From Phragmites australis (taxonomy: Eukaryota > Streptophyta > Magnoliopsida > Poales > Poaceae), in the NCBI RefSeq assembly GCF_958298935.1, contig NC_084935.1:8566001-8630000 (forward strand): DNA of 64,000 bases. Direction: 5' to 3'. Positions 21,090 to 33,795 of this stretch are shown here, piece after piece (position 1 is the first letter of the stretch; each line of letters begins with the position of its first letter). The position numbers were made by a program, and so were the translations under genes. A model generated the notes under the pieces. It was given only the letters and a program-made list of their open reading frames with translations, made no database searches and had not been told where the DNA came from.

Positions 21090-23930
21090 AAAGTTGTCGC
21101 GATCATAAAATTCTCCACTATCCTTTATGATCTCCGCAAGTATGAAATGGATGAACAGTTTTTGAATATATGAGACTGTCCTCACGAGATTATTTGTAGG
21201 AATATGTCTGTAGAAGAAAATTAAAATAGTTAGGCACAACTATGAAAAATGCATTTTAATATACTATAATTACACTAATCGGTGGATATACTGGTGGACA
21301 AAAGCGAACGATTTGCAGCATATACCGGGCAATATAGAACCCACAGAGGTTGGTGCCTTGCGGTTGCCTGTGACACTACAGAAATTTGTGCACATTACAT
21401 TTAGTTATATGAAATGCGTATTATAATGGTAAATTGATGTGTGACGGAGGAATTATTACCGGGAACTTATGTTGGTGGGTCGTTGAGGGTTTATCTACCC
21501 GTACAATCCCGCCCATCAATACATACTTCACGAATGCCCTTCTCAACAAATCTGTCATATCTGAATACCTATCTAGGTCATGGTACATCAAGTCAAAGTA
21601 TATGCAGTGTTGATTGTGTGTACAGATATAAACTAGCATTCAATGGTCTTGTAGTTGTACGGTAGAAGAATAAGGTCCTTCGATCCACATGGAGCGACCA
21701 TGGCCTCCGTGACGTATTTTTTGACCTCCCCCGGAGACCAAGTGATTGTTGACCCACATACGACATGTGGGTCGAGGAATCCAATTCTCAAATTCGCTCT
21801 CCTGGCTTCTTGAATCATAAGTCTACACATAAGAGTAATATAGATGAATGAGCATATCAATGAGTTAGGCGGTTCAATAAGCATAGACCATGATTAGTAA
21901 CACTTACAAAGTTCAGCATCTCACTAGACCAACGTCCAGCTTGTTAAGATGGTAGAGGAGGAATAAATCCTCTAAGGTCACGAGGAAGGCTCCAGCTGGT
22001 TTCAGGAAATGTTGCCGCTTGTGCTTGGCGCTGAAAAAGGGAGAAAGATGTTTTTCCTCATGAAACCTCTTCATGTATAGGTCATGCAGAATCATACTTT
22101 CCCAGCCCAATTGCTCTAACACTTTCTTGCTCAGTAACAGCTGGCCTACCACGTAGGTGTTTGATAGAGGTTCTTCTTCTACCTCCTTGCTCTTGTCCTT
22201 CTGTTTGCTAGCTCTGGACTTTCCGGGAGGTGCCATTTTGGCACACTGTTGGCTAGTTTTGCTGGACAATTGTTGTTGCTCATGTGGTGCAGAAGGAGAT
22301 TTGACCTTCGATGGAGCACGACGAAAAGAGAATTCTCCGCCATTGCGTACTGGAGACAGAAGCTGCAGAGGTGGTGGAGGGGCAATCAGTGTTATGAACT
22401 TCTTTGGCCACTGGATAAAGGAGTGGATGGCCTCCCCAAGTGTCCTGACGTCGTCTTCTAGGGGAATAGGAAGTGTGAGGGATGTACAATTTTTGTATAC
22501 CATGTTCACTGACACCCTAGCGTAACCAGACTCTAGCGGGAGTCCGTGGATCATCTGTTCCCTGCTACATGTGAACGCCAAGCCCGTGCCAACCTCAATG
22601 ATGTTATCGGAGCCAACTATTGTGGGTAGTAAGAGCTTACACTTGGTAGCGACCTCTATGTCGTCGACGGGGTATCTCTCGCTATGGACCTCTTTTGGAA
22701 TGTCGTTGCACGGGGGGGGGGGGGGCGTCACCTTCAAATCTGTCGATAGTGAAGTCATATTGATCGAGTATGTTATCTGGATCGTTATCTGGTGCAGATG
22801 TGCAGCTGCTCCGGTCCCAAGCCAGTGGAAATTCAAGTGTTGTGGCTGCATTCTGCTACCTCATTGCTCGTACTCGCTCCTCGACCCATTGTTCCATCCT
22901 TTCTGCAAGCATATCCAGCTATTCTTTCATCCTTGCTTCGAATTCAGCGACAATATCCATTCTTATCTGTTCACGTTCAGTTGCATCTTACTCAGTTTTG
23001 TTTCTTCTTCGGCTCCTATATGAATCGACGTCGTCAGGAATCCCAACTTCCATGGAATGAAAACAACTATGCCACACATGCGACCCAGGTGCTCTTTGTT
23101 CCCCAGAGCTGAGGTCAGTATGTCTTTTTCCTGAGATGGCTAGAATGATCCTTGAGTGGATTCTTCTGAAACTTGTAGGATTCTTTGAGCCACTTGCTCG
23201 GTTTATGGTTTCCTAAAGGTGACAGAACCATCGGCGGAGTGTACGGCCCTTCCTCGGAACCAGTTCTAGGCCCGCCTCTCCGGGATCTATGAACATGATA
23301 TGGAGCGGTTCTCCCGAGCTACCTGCTCATCCTCCTTTTTCTAGTACAACTCCTTGCACGTGTACCCACTGATGCCGAGCCTCTGGGGTGCGTGTACCCA
23401 CCGATGCCAAGCCTCTGGCGCGCCTTGTTAGCCTAACTCTACTGCTAAAATCCTCAGATTTGCACCTTGCCAAAAACTCTACCTATTGATCCGCCAAGTA
23501 GCCATAAGCAATATTATTGGGAACGAGATCCTGCTTCACATATGTATTATACAGCTCGCTCTTGAAGGTCTTCCACACCTTGCCCATCTTGTCTATTGCC
23601 TGTCTTTCCATGTCCTCCAAGGAGCATCATTTAGGAAAGTCAAATTGGGCTTCAATTGTTTCCCATAAGAAGCTTTTCTTGCTCTGCGGCATGGCCTTCC
23701 AGTTTGGGTAGGTTATCCTGACCATTGTCCGTCCAAGTGAGGCGCATGCTCTACGAAATACCACCCGAGCTTGCTGAGGCTGTGTTGGCATGCCTGCCTC
23801 GTTAGCGTGAGTTATGGTGTAGTGACCCATGGGCATTTGGTTTTTGCCCCAGCCACCTCGCTTTCGCTTCAGCACCTGAGTTTCTTATATTTGCTCTTGT
23901 TGTTGAGGAGAAGAGGTCGGAGGTAGTTCG
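21090..23930 (-). pseudogene. CACTA-associated Ptta-like/C48 protease-like protein, broken
   Basis: Reading leftwards: an N-terminal Ptta/En-Spm-like region (GHYTITHANEAG, SFLWETIEAQFDFPK; 23440-23880), the conserved region of the 313-codon ORF 21913-22851 (YARVSVNMVYKNC, TLGEAIHSFIQWPKKF, ILHDLYMKRFHEEK), then the peptidase core: DHW-type His site near 21650, CIYFDLMYHD (about 21590), PQGTNLCGFYIARYM (about 21320-21360), and a C-terminal exon near 21100-21205. The His site is destroyed: a one-base deletion shifts the frame and the Trp codon is a stop. A run of 14 G at about 22712-22725 lies in the 5' part. Confidence 0.75.
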
Positions 23931-26743
23931 CGTTCATCTCCAGACACCAGCTTGAAAATAGGAAGTCACTTAGCTCAAGCTAACTATCACTTAGCTCAAG
24001 AATGGGGAAAATTCTGCTAACTATCACTTAGTTCAAGTTAGTTTCAAAGAAGAACATCATGGGGAAGTATCCTGAGAACAGCAGGCAAGTTGTAATATGT
24101 GCGATTATGAGAGCATGAATAACCATATTCCATAAAAATTATAACAAGAACAGAACTAATCAAAATTGATATACATGAACTTGAAAGAAAGAGCCATCAA
24201 AGCATAATCAAAGATGCCAACCATCATGTATATAAAATAGTACTGAAAAACAAGCTGAAGAATTAAAATGTGCTCTCAGATAGTTCTAAACAGCTAGCCC
24301 CAGAAATATAAAATTATACTCCCCAGCTGATCATAATACACATCACAGCTGGGCATTTAGCTAAGATCACACCTAGAAAAAGAACATGCCATCCATTCTT
24401 TGAAACTAAACAAACTTACTAGACAGAGCTACTAAACAGGTTCAGAAAAGCAGAATGTAAGAAAAACTGCAAAAACTCACCTTTAGAGCAATAGATGGAA
24501 TTGAACAAACCAACACTTCTACAACTCCACCAATCTAGTAGTAATGTATCCAGAATTTTAGATTACCAGAAAGTGCACAGAGAAGCAACTGAGCTGCAAA
24601 ACTCGGTATATAGGGGTTACTCAGAGATTCCCAAGTCACAATTGTCACAACTAGCTTGAGCAAAATAGTAACAGAGAAGTTTACAGGCTCAATCTATTGT
24701 ACTTAGCCTAAATGCCCAATTTCAGTAAACATTATCATCATCGAGCATACAGACGCAGACAACCATGCTATTCTGGACAAAGAGATTAAAAACAAACAGT
24801 GAAAATTGATGAAAGGAGCGGGTGAGAGAGGCAAGGCAAGCAGGTAAACTAAAAATAAAGCAATTTGGTGTCTATATCTTATTGAAATCAGCTAACTAGA
24901 CCTGACATACACTAGATGGCAAAATCATCTTTCTCATAGCAAAAAAAAAAAGCATAAGTGTTAGAGAAGGATAATGTGTTATCATCTAACCAAATATTTA
25001 CAGAGTGAGTTGCTAGAAATTTTAGAGGATGAGGAATTATATTAGATTAAAAGGACCATTAGACTCCTCCACAATAGTCTTTGACAAAGCTTAAAGCCAA
25101 TCTCATATAAACTATACAATTTAGTAATTATAAATGCTTCGTTATGTGTACTACTTAATTATCAAAAACTCAAAGTGGCCATTTATTTGAATATTCAAAC
25201 TTAGAAATGTAGACACCATAGAGAAAGGAACCGATAACCTGTATGATCCAAAACTGCCAAACTGCATGAAAGTTTGATAAGGCAAAAAAAAAAAGTGCAA
25301 GGGATGCAATTTTGGCAGTAAGAAACAATTAGCCCAAGGACTTTAAAAGTCATACTCCCTAATTGTCCTAGCGAACACAGTCGCCAAGGGGGGAGGGAGG
25401 TCACCGAGAGGAACACAGCCGCCAAGGGGAGGGAGGTCATCGGGAGGAGCATGGTCGTCGAGATGAGCATGTTCATCGGTGAGGAGCACGAGAGGTGGCT
25501 AGTGCTTTTAGGAGAACTTGTGTGGCACAAGTTGGACGAAATGGTATATATAGCGGCATTTGTACAAACAGGTCGTAACTTCGAACCATCTGTACTAATA
25601 TAATAAGTATAGATGGCTTTTTATAAAATAACTGTCTTTTCAAATAGTATAGACTTGTTATAACTCTGAGCCGTCTATACTAATATATTAATACAGATGG
25701 CTTTTATTATAGAACCGTCTGTAGTACTTATTTTCTAGAATCATTAAAACTTGCAAAATTCATAAATAATTCATACAAACTCCAAATGGGACAAAAAAAT
25801 TATGTAAATTTATGATTAAATCTGTACTATCACATGGTGTAGGTATCAGTCTTGTTATTGTAACTAAAAAATTAACTTGAACATTAAACCTAAATATTAA
25901 ATTGAACTAAAAACTAGCAAAATTCATAAATAGTTCACGCTCGTCTTGATGTTGCCTTGCTTTGCACGCTCGTCTTCTGCACCCAGAGCTTCGATGATCT
26001 ATAGCAGACTTTCTATATTCTGAGTCATGCCTTGAAGGATCTAAGTCTGCGTCTCCAAAAATTGTTCCTTGTGGCATCTACTGGATGTTGTTGGTACCTT
26101 GACCGTGCTGACTTTCCTTCGAGTTCACCATCTGATCAGGATTGCGGAGGAAGGTTGGGGCAAGAAGGGAAAGGGCTAGAAGGAGAAAACCCAACTATAC
26201 TATTAACTATAGATATATAAGGAACGTCGATGTTAGCAAATGCTAAAGCATCCCACAACGCACTCCAGCACTCAAACTGAAAAAAACAAATCACATAGGG
26301 CATACAACACAAACACAACTACTACCAGCGCTCTAACGTTTACGAAGATTAGGGAAAATCCTCCTATAACTCGAAGAATTAAAACTGGGAGTGACGCAGA
26401 GGTAGTCTTTAGTGTTGTCGTAGATGAATCTTTCTTGTTGTGATGGATCTTCATCTTTATCATATAAATATTCACACAAGGTAGGAGCTCCAAGAGAGAT
26501 CTTCAAGTGCATCCTCCTCGAACAGAGTAACTAGGATAGTTCAATAACTAATAGTTTGAAAGGAGGAGTGTTGGAAATTCATTTTGCTCAAAAGAGTGAA
26601 ATATGTAAGTAGAGAGAGAAACTGAGAGGTCAGAAAAGCACGGAGATGGGTTTTTCAAAATAGGCTTTTAAAATATGACCTTATGGCACGACCATTCTAT
26701 CTAGGCTTGCGTCCTACGGTCAGTATGTCTCTTATACCACCTC
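23931..26743. other. Non-coding interior of the CACTA element
   Basis: Between the protease-like ORF and the nested LTR there is AT-rich sequence with no recognised domain. 25555-25745 holds an unexpected second cluster of subterminal-type repeats (listed separately). Confidence 0.45.
25555..25745. repeat. Internal cluster of CACTA subterminal-type motifs
   Basis: Several motifs of the type GAACCATCTGTACTAATAT, ATAGATGGCTTTTTAT and GAACCGTCTGTAGTA occur here, far from both ends of the 20280-33792 element. No CACTA terminus borders them. They may be a relic of a nested, end-deleted element or a regulatory repeat near the protease-like gene's 5' side. Confidence 0.55.
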
Positions 26744-29700
26744 TGTCATACCCGGTTTTAACGGCTAAAACTAGATGTGGCTTATGTGTGCCTAGGATGT
26801 TCAACACACATAAGGACGTCACAGGTGAAGTAATAAAAGCAATACTTTTATAGAATAAACATTAAACTCTTACAGCAATTGACATATATTGTCTTCTATG
26901 AAGATATCTGCAGCGGAACAGAAGCACTGGTGCCCAACAACACCGCAGGCAACCAATCGGGAGACACGCGCCTAGAATGTCACAACCTCGTCTTGATAAT
27001 CTTCAACATCTTCACTCACTGAGCAGCAGCACACATGTCGCATGGTGTAGGGAAAATAGCAAGTGTGAGCACATGACGCGCTCAGCAAGTGTGGAAAAAA
27101 TAATGATATGCAGGCTTGTATGAAGAATAGGTTAACACATGGTATATTTGCGTAAATGCGAGTAATGAAAAATATTTGGACTCAAAAGCATTAAGCAATT
27201 ATTAAGTGAATATAACCCATACAGTCTAACACCCAGCATACAAGGCTCCTCACCTTGCATACCATAACCGTCTAGTACTCTCTATATTATAACTAAAACC
27301 ACAACTATCTAGTACTCCCTGTACCAGAACCAGAACCACAACCAAACTCATAATCACAACCATCTAGTACTCCCTATACCAGAACCATAACGACAACTAA
27401 ACCCATAACCAAAACCAACTAATCATGTGAGGATCCAAGTCTCCCATAACCGTGAGCATGACTGTTATAATAGTTTTACACTCTGCAGAGGTTGTCCAGC
27501 TTTCTCCACGAGTCAGTAAATTCCATGTTACTGTGTTCGCAAACCACTTAACACACGCCAGTGGTGTGCCGCCAAGAATCACTGAATGACATTTTCCACT
27601 AACCAGAGACTAATCCAGTATGTGTCTGTCCACTAAGTTTCACCGCCAGGCTTTACACAAGCTAAACTCCTACCCAGAAGCCCCCTTTTATGCTGACACA
27701 ACACACACTGGATAGACTCTAATTAGTATATCACGTCTTACCCATATCAGCCTCGTGGTTGGTACGTTACTTCTTGGGTTGTCGCTCCATGAACCAGTCC
27801 TTACTTAGGTTACTTGAGCAAACACTAAACCAACATCATAACCATGATAACCATCGAAACCACTTTACTCAAGGCCTACGGTTCCATGTTGCTAGACCAT
27901 TAACACATTAACGACCATTGTTGCATATGTTCATTAGTCAAGATTATGACACTTCTCAACATCCCAAAAGCATGAATAAGCAATCTACCATAAAAGACAC
28001 TTAACAATAAACCATCTAGGTTCCAAGGGAGGATAAGGGAAAATCTAGGAAAAACCCTAACATAGGTGAATACCCATCATATTGACACTGCATGCAATTT
28101 TGTAAAACAAAACAGTTTAAAAACATAGGTTCAATATGATCAAGGACACTTGTCTTTTACCCAATGCTGCTCAGTGTTGTCGAAATCTTAGTCTTGAAGT
28201 CCCTCAAATTGCTCCGAAACATTATCGACTAATCGCGAGAACTAACGACAAACAACACAAAGCAAACACTAAGAACAACATACCAAACATCATCAAAACA
28301 CTTTAAAAACACTATTGTTGGATAGAGATGATTTTAAAAACATTTAGACGTAAGAATCGCCTAAATCGGAGTTAAGATGAAAAGAGAACAGCTTTCGAGA
28401 GATGGATTAGACTGAAAAGAAAATGCTGATTTTCTGGAACTATGTTCCTATGGGAAAGGTTTTATTCCATAATCACTGTGTTAGGTTTGACAACATTATT
28501 ACGTAAGATTCTAGAAGTGTAGGGCCTACCAGTCTTCGCTGACTAGGCTAAGGAGAATGATGTGACGCTGACTTGGCATGCTAGGCAAGTACCATCTTAG
28601 ATTAAAGAAGGGATACACTGAGATCTAGTATTGACCACCTATGATGGATCAAAAAGGCCGAAGGTTGTGCTTCTAGGTTAAGGATACTACTAGTGACTCT
28701 ATGTAGCAGTGGTGGTTCGGATTTCGTCAAAGACAGCGATCGGGCGCATGGCCACAAATATCAATGTCGGCTTCAGTGGTGTTTCAGTGAAACGAGGGAA
28801 GCATGGCGTAGAATGCGGAAAGACTAATTCAGCGGTATGGTTGCTTTTGGAAGGGGTCACCTGAGGTAGCGGAAAAACAGCGATGACTGCTTCTAGGTTT
28901 GGTGGTGACCGCGAACAGATTCAGGAACAAAGACGCTAGCGTTCCCATAGATTGGCTATAAAATTTGAGAAACCGTTTGAACAAAGATGTTCATATATCC
29001 CAGGAACACAATTCTACGGGATAGTTTTGGGTAGACCATTCACTGAGAGAAAGAATGATCAACGGAGATGAGATGGGTGATGGTTGCGACATGTTGTGGT
29101 TGGCAATGGCGTCCTGGTCGTGTCGCTGTACAAACGGGGATGGGCTCCTAGGGTCACGTACAAGACTCCATGGGACATGCCATGACATGGTTGGTGCATC
29201 CATACGGCTTTTGGATTGACGGGAACACGAATGTAAAATCTGGTGCGCGCGCAGAATGCATCCAGAAACCAGACAGCGGGTGTGTCGATCTTGATTGCGG
29301 TGGTTTGGCTGCTCTACTGGCCGACCTGGTTGGTGAGGGCGTGGGGAACATCATGGGACAAGCACCGGTGAAAGGTCTTGGTGATTTGACCTCTGGTCGG
29401 TCGGGAACGTCAATGCCAATCGGCTACAGCGCGGCTGTCTGCGATGGCGACGACCGTGGTGGCGTAGATCGGACTTTGACCGAGGCTAGGGCTTGGCTAA
29501 AGATTTAGTATGATGCTAAAACAGTAGTAAGGGAGGAGAATAAGGGGTGCTCACCTTGCTCTGATGATCGAGGAAGGAGGATTCACGGAGAAGACAACGT
29601 AACGCATCACGGACGGCGGCGGCTCCGGCGAACGGCGGCGCTCCGGCGACGCACGGACATGGTAGCAATGACTTCTAGGGCTTGGGGAGTGCAACTCATA

Positions 29701-30796
29701 TTTATAGGGCTAGGGGCGGCTGGTTGAGGCGGAGTCCAAACCGAACACGAATCGGATTCGAGTTCGAGTCGGTTACGGTTTCCTTTTTCGCAACTCTGTA
29801 TTCCGAGGATGATATCTCCATCGTCCGGACTCCAAATTGGACGTTTCTTGATTCTAAATTATAGTAGTCGAAAAGATCTACAACTTTTGTAGTCATTGGA
29901 ACTTCTGGAAAAGTCATATTGATTTCCAAAAATACACCACAAGATAAACTTTTTAAACTTGGACTTATCTGCGCAGCACTGATTTTGGGGGTCATAACTC
30001 CTATCTCCATTATCCAAAAAGGGACTTCCATAGGTTCAAATCGAATCTCTCGATGAGACCTACAACTTTGGTATTGTCAAGATTTGCATTTGAGGCCGTT
30101 TTGAACTCCGAAACGTCATGCGAAGAGAAGGCTGTCTAGGACTCCGTGAAAATTTGCAGATTTCGTGGATCCTTTGTGTTGTGCCTTCTAGATGACTTGG
30201 CTAAGGGTTTTGACTTGAGCAAGATGGAGCCTAAAGACACTTTAGGTATATCTAGGGTTTAGAAAAGAAACTTTTTACAGAGAAATTTGAATAGGGTTTG
30301 AATTTGAATTGAACTCAGAGTGAATTTAAGAGAAACAAAAAAGATGTGGTTGAACAAGAATAGGACTAGATAAGGAATTTGAATTTGGATTTGGGTAGAA
30401 TTTTGAGAAAGAGGAGAGATCGGTTTTAAAGAAGGATTTAGATAAGATTTGAATTGAACTAGAGAAGGATCAGGTATGATCAAGGATTGAATAGATGATG
30501 AATTCAAAGATTTTAAATTCCAACCATTAAGATCCTTAACTTATTCACTATTGAGTTTTGTAAAAACCTTTTCAAAATCTTTTTCACTTAAAACACTAAA
30601 GATAAAGAAAATAAAAAGAACTCTAATGCATTTACCTAGCTCCTAGCAAAACTCAGCATGCAATGCACACAAAATAATAACATATATTGATTGATTGATT
30701 AAGAAAATAGGTTTTAAACCTATACTACTGGTGAAGCTATTCAATAATCTTGAAAAAATTTAAAAAGTTGTAAATTCTAAAAATCAGGGTGTTACA
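26744..30796 (-). mobile_element. Solo LTR of a chromovirus, about 4.05 kb, inside the CACTA transposase gene
   Basis: On the minus strand it begins TGTAACACCC (30796) and ends AACCGGGTATGACA (26744), matching the ends of the LTR at 55381-58482 (TGTAACACCC...AACCGGGTGTGACA). It shares internal landmarks with that LTR, including a TGCTCACGGTTATG segment followed by CCTCACATGATTAG (near 27425-27470). A TATA box (TATAAATA) lies on the minus strand at 29699-29706. No gag-pol is present. The flanks CCTCT and CCTAT may be an imperfect 5-bp duplication, but this overlaps the LTR end by one base and is uncertain. Confidence 0.75.
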
Positions 30797-32666
30797 CCTA
30801 TGTACCTCTCAAACGGGTACATCTGACGTAGGAATATTAGGCCGCATATCATTATCTCTCTCAAGAGGTGAACGATAACATGTACCATGATATCGAAAAA
30901 CGACGGAGGAAAGTACATCTCAAGATGACATAATGTCTTCATCATATCGGCTTGTAAAATATCAAGTACTTCGGGATCGATGACCTTCTGAGAAATTGTG
31001 TTGAAGAAGTAACATAGCTTGGTGATTGTGTCTCGGAGATAGGTCGGTTGGATATTTTAGATTGCAACAAGAAGCATCTGTGTCATCAACACATGGTAAT
31101 CATGAAACTTCATACCAACTAATTTCAAATCTTGCATCGAAACAAGTTTCGAGATATTGGTGGAGTAACTGGATGGAACTTTCATAGCATACAAGCACCA
31201 GCACAGTTCAGTTCTCCCAGCCTCGTTCTACATTTTTTGGAGGGCTCATGTGCCCACTCGGGCCTGATCTTCAAATCAACCAAGTGAAGTCTTGCGTTGA
31301 GGTCATCCTTCGTCTTGCCTGGAATATTAAGTAAAAGATCAACAAAGCTTTCGCACACGTTCTTCTCTACATGCATGACGTCGATGTAGTGGAGAACTTC
31401 AAGGTGCTTCCAATACAGTAGCTCCCACAATATCGATCTCTTCCACATGCCACCGGTATTATCCTTAGATTTTTTACTCCCCTTTCCAAACACAACATCG
31501 AGGTCTTTAACCATATTGTGCGCCTCTTGACCACTGTAGTGCCTTGCACATAAATCTCTCTCCCTCGTTCCGTCGAATTGTTCCTTCAGGTTGCGGTACG
31601 GGTGATACCTGTTAAGGAACCAACGGTAGCGCATGAACACCGTTTTATGCGAGTAGGGTAGCCATATACTCACGGTACCATCTAAGCAATGAGGGCACGC
31701 CGTGTCTACTTGTTTCCTCTGGCCTAAAAGGTTACATAGTGATGGCAAATCATTTATCATGCAGAATAACATGGCATGTAGCGTGACATTCTCTCTTTTG
31801 TACTCATCCCATACTTGCATCCCTTTGTTCCATAATGTTTTTAGATCTTCTACTAATGGTCTTAGGTATACATCAATATCATTCTCAGGTTGTTTTGGGT
31901 CTTGGATAAGTAGTGACATCATCAAGTACTTCCGCTTCATACACAGCCAACGAGGTAGGTTATAAATACTGAGAATAACTGGCCAAGTCTTGTGCCTACT
32001 TCTCATATTTCCAAAAGGATTCATCCCGTCCAAGCTCAAAGCAAACCTTATATTCTTTGGTTCTGCACCAAAGTCATCAAAGATCATGTTAATGTTTCTC
32101 CACTAGGGGGAATCGGCAGGGTGCCTTAGCTTTCCATCTTGCTTGCGGCCCTTCGAGTGCCAGCACAACAATTTGGCCTCTTTTCGATTCGCAAGCAAAC
32201 GCTTAAGACGAGGAATAATAGGCAGATACCACACCACCTTAGCAGGAATACCTTTCTTCACCTCGTCATCGTTTGATTGACTCTTATGCTTGTATCGAGA
32301 TACTTTGCGCACTGGATATGAATGCAAGCCTGATAGATCTTTATGGTAAAAGATACAGTCGTTCGAGCATGCATATATCCTTTCTACATCCATCCCCAAT
32401 GGACAAAGAATATGCTTTGCTTCGTATGTGCTTTTGGGCAGCTCATTTCCATCTGGAAGCATGTCCGATAAGAATTCTAATAGCACCCTAAAACTCTTGT
32501 CCTACCAACCATCGATTGCTTTCAATTTAAGTAGTTCAAGCGCAGATGACAACTTTGTGTATTCCAGTTTGCATCCAAGGAACAACGGCTTCTCCGAGTC
32601 CTCAATCAAGCACAACTTTGTGTACTCTTGGTTTGTACGAGAACCGTACATCCAGCCACGATCCAT
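30797..32666 (-). pseudogene. CACTA TNP2-type transposase (Transposase_21), broken
   Basis: Starts MDRGWMYGSRTNQEY (32666), the transposase-associated domain, which is shortened: the cysteine-rich middle is missing and the frame jumps to the ALELLKLKA segment. The middle (32103-32486) and core (31182-32087) carry family signatures: LSLDGMNPFGN, WPVILSIYNLPRWLCMKRKY, IDVMHVEKNVCESF. An in-frame TAG lies after IDGW (about 32500) and another replaces Gln in the ADxxQWR position near 32105. A frameshift follows near 31200. The C-terminal part (FFDIMVHVIVHL region, about 30900) is cut at 30797 by the solo LTR. Confidence 0.85.
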
Positions 32667-33354
32667 CTACAATATACGAAGTAAATTAATATCAAATCAA
32701 CCTAATAAAAGAAAGCAACCAAGCTTTTCGTCAAAAAAATGGAGCTACCATGTTTCCATACTTGAATGAACCATACAAATGACAATTAATTCAAAAATAA
32801 TTAATAATTACCATTATATTATATACATGAATACCTAAAAATAAGGGCAAACATTAATTCAAAACTTGTCGTTAAATACTATAGTTACTGATAATTTTAT
32901 GTTTATATACCAAAAATTCAAAATTTATCTACAACACTAGATTAAAGCTAGCCATTTATAGTAACACATAATTAAACCTTCATCTATACTTTGAGCTTCA
33001 TATATACCTAGAACAGCTAATATATTCTAGATCATCAACTAAAAAAATCTAAGTCTAGATATAGGTATAGTTGATCTCTCAAGACTAAATTAGAACATAA
33101 ATCTACATCATCTAATGAATAGAACAAACGATGTCATTATTGAAAAAAATCTAGATCTAGATCTAGATCTAGCTAGCTCTCTTAAACAAAATCTAGACCA
33201 ACTAAATCAAGATAGAACATAATGCTTACCTTGGTGTAACAGATGCCAATAAATCTTCAAGTTTTCACCGAAATCGCCCTCTCCCTCCAAAAGCTAGGCA
33301 TGTTCGGTCATCATTGTTTTGCTTTGATCCGGATGTAGGGGATGATGTACTATT

Positions 33355-33780
33355 CTAATAGTACAGACAGTTTCATGTTTGGAGCCGTCTGTTCTAAAGT
33401 GTCATACCTCTCTCCGGCTATGTTCTCAGATGACTCATGTTTGAAGTCGTCTGTATTAACTTTACGGATGGCTCGTGTTTGGAGCCATCTGTGATATTCG
33501 TTTTGTTATAGATGGCTCCAAATACGAGCCGTCTGTATTAATATTATAGATGGCTCATATTTGGAGCCATCTGTGATATTGGTCTTATTACAGATAGATC
33601 TAAATATGAGGCATATTACAAACGGTTTCCAATAAGAATCGTCTGTAGTAAAAGCATCCCTCCACCTCTAGAGGGGTCTCATCATTATCATAGATGGTCC
33701 TTATTTAGAGTCATCTATGATAATTTTTACACAGATGGCTCCACATACCCGTCTATACAAGAGCGTCCCACTAAATCATT
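33355..33780. repeat. CACTA right subterminal repeat array
   Basis: Dense direct and inverted copies of GATGGCTC.AAAT..GAGCC.TCTGT-type motifs up to the right terminus. A short (GATCTA)n tract lies just inside, at about 33148-33172. Confidence 0.75.
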
Positions 33781-33795
33781 TCTGTAGTAGTGCAA

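Larger units (their letters stand above)
20280..33792 (-). mobile_element. CACTA element, 13.5 kb, inserted in gypsy RNase H
   Basis: The left end at 20280 is CATTACTAGAGAA (a mutated CACTACTAGAGAA) and the right end at 33792 is TTCTGTAGTAGTG. It is flanked by a perfect 3-bp target duplication CAA (20277-20279 and 33793-33795), and removal of the element plus one CAA restores the gypsy RNase H frame. Both ends hold arrays of inverted GACGGCTC/GAGCCGTC motifs. Genes on the minus strand: TNP2 transposase (30797-32666) and a C48-protease-like ORF (21090-23930), both broken. A 4.05-kb solo LTR is nested at 26744-30796. Confidence 0.93.

Noticed and set aside
22712..22725. Run of 14 G as a possible regulatory quadruplex
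   Set aside because: A single homopolymer in a dead transposon gene; more likely slippage or a sequencing-length uncertainty.
29170..29508. 112-codon plus-strand ORF
   Set aside because: Inside the 4-kb solo LTR, antisense to its transcribed leader; no domain.
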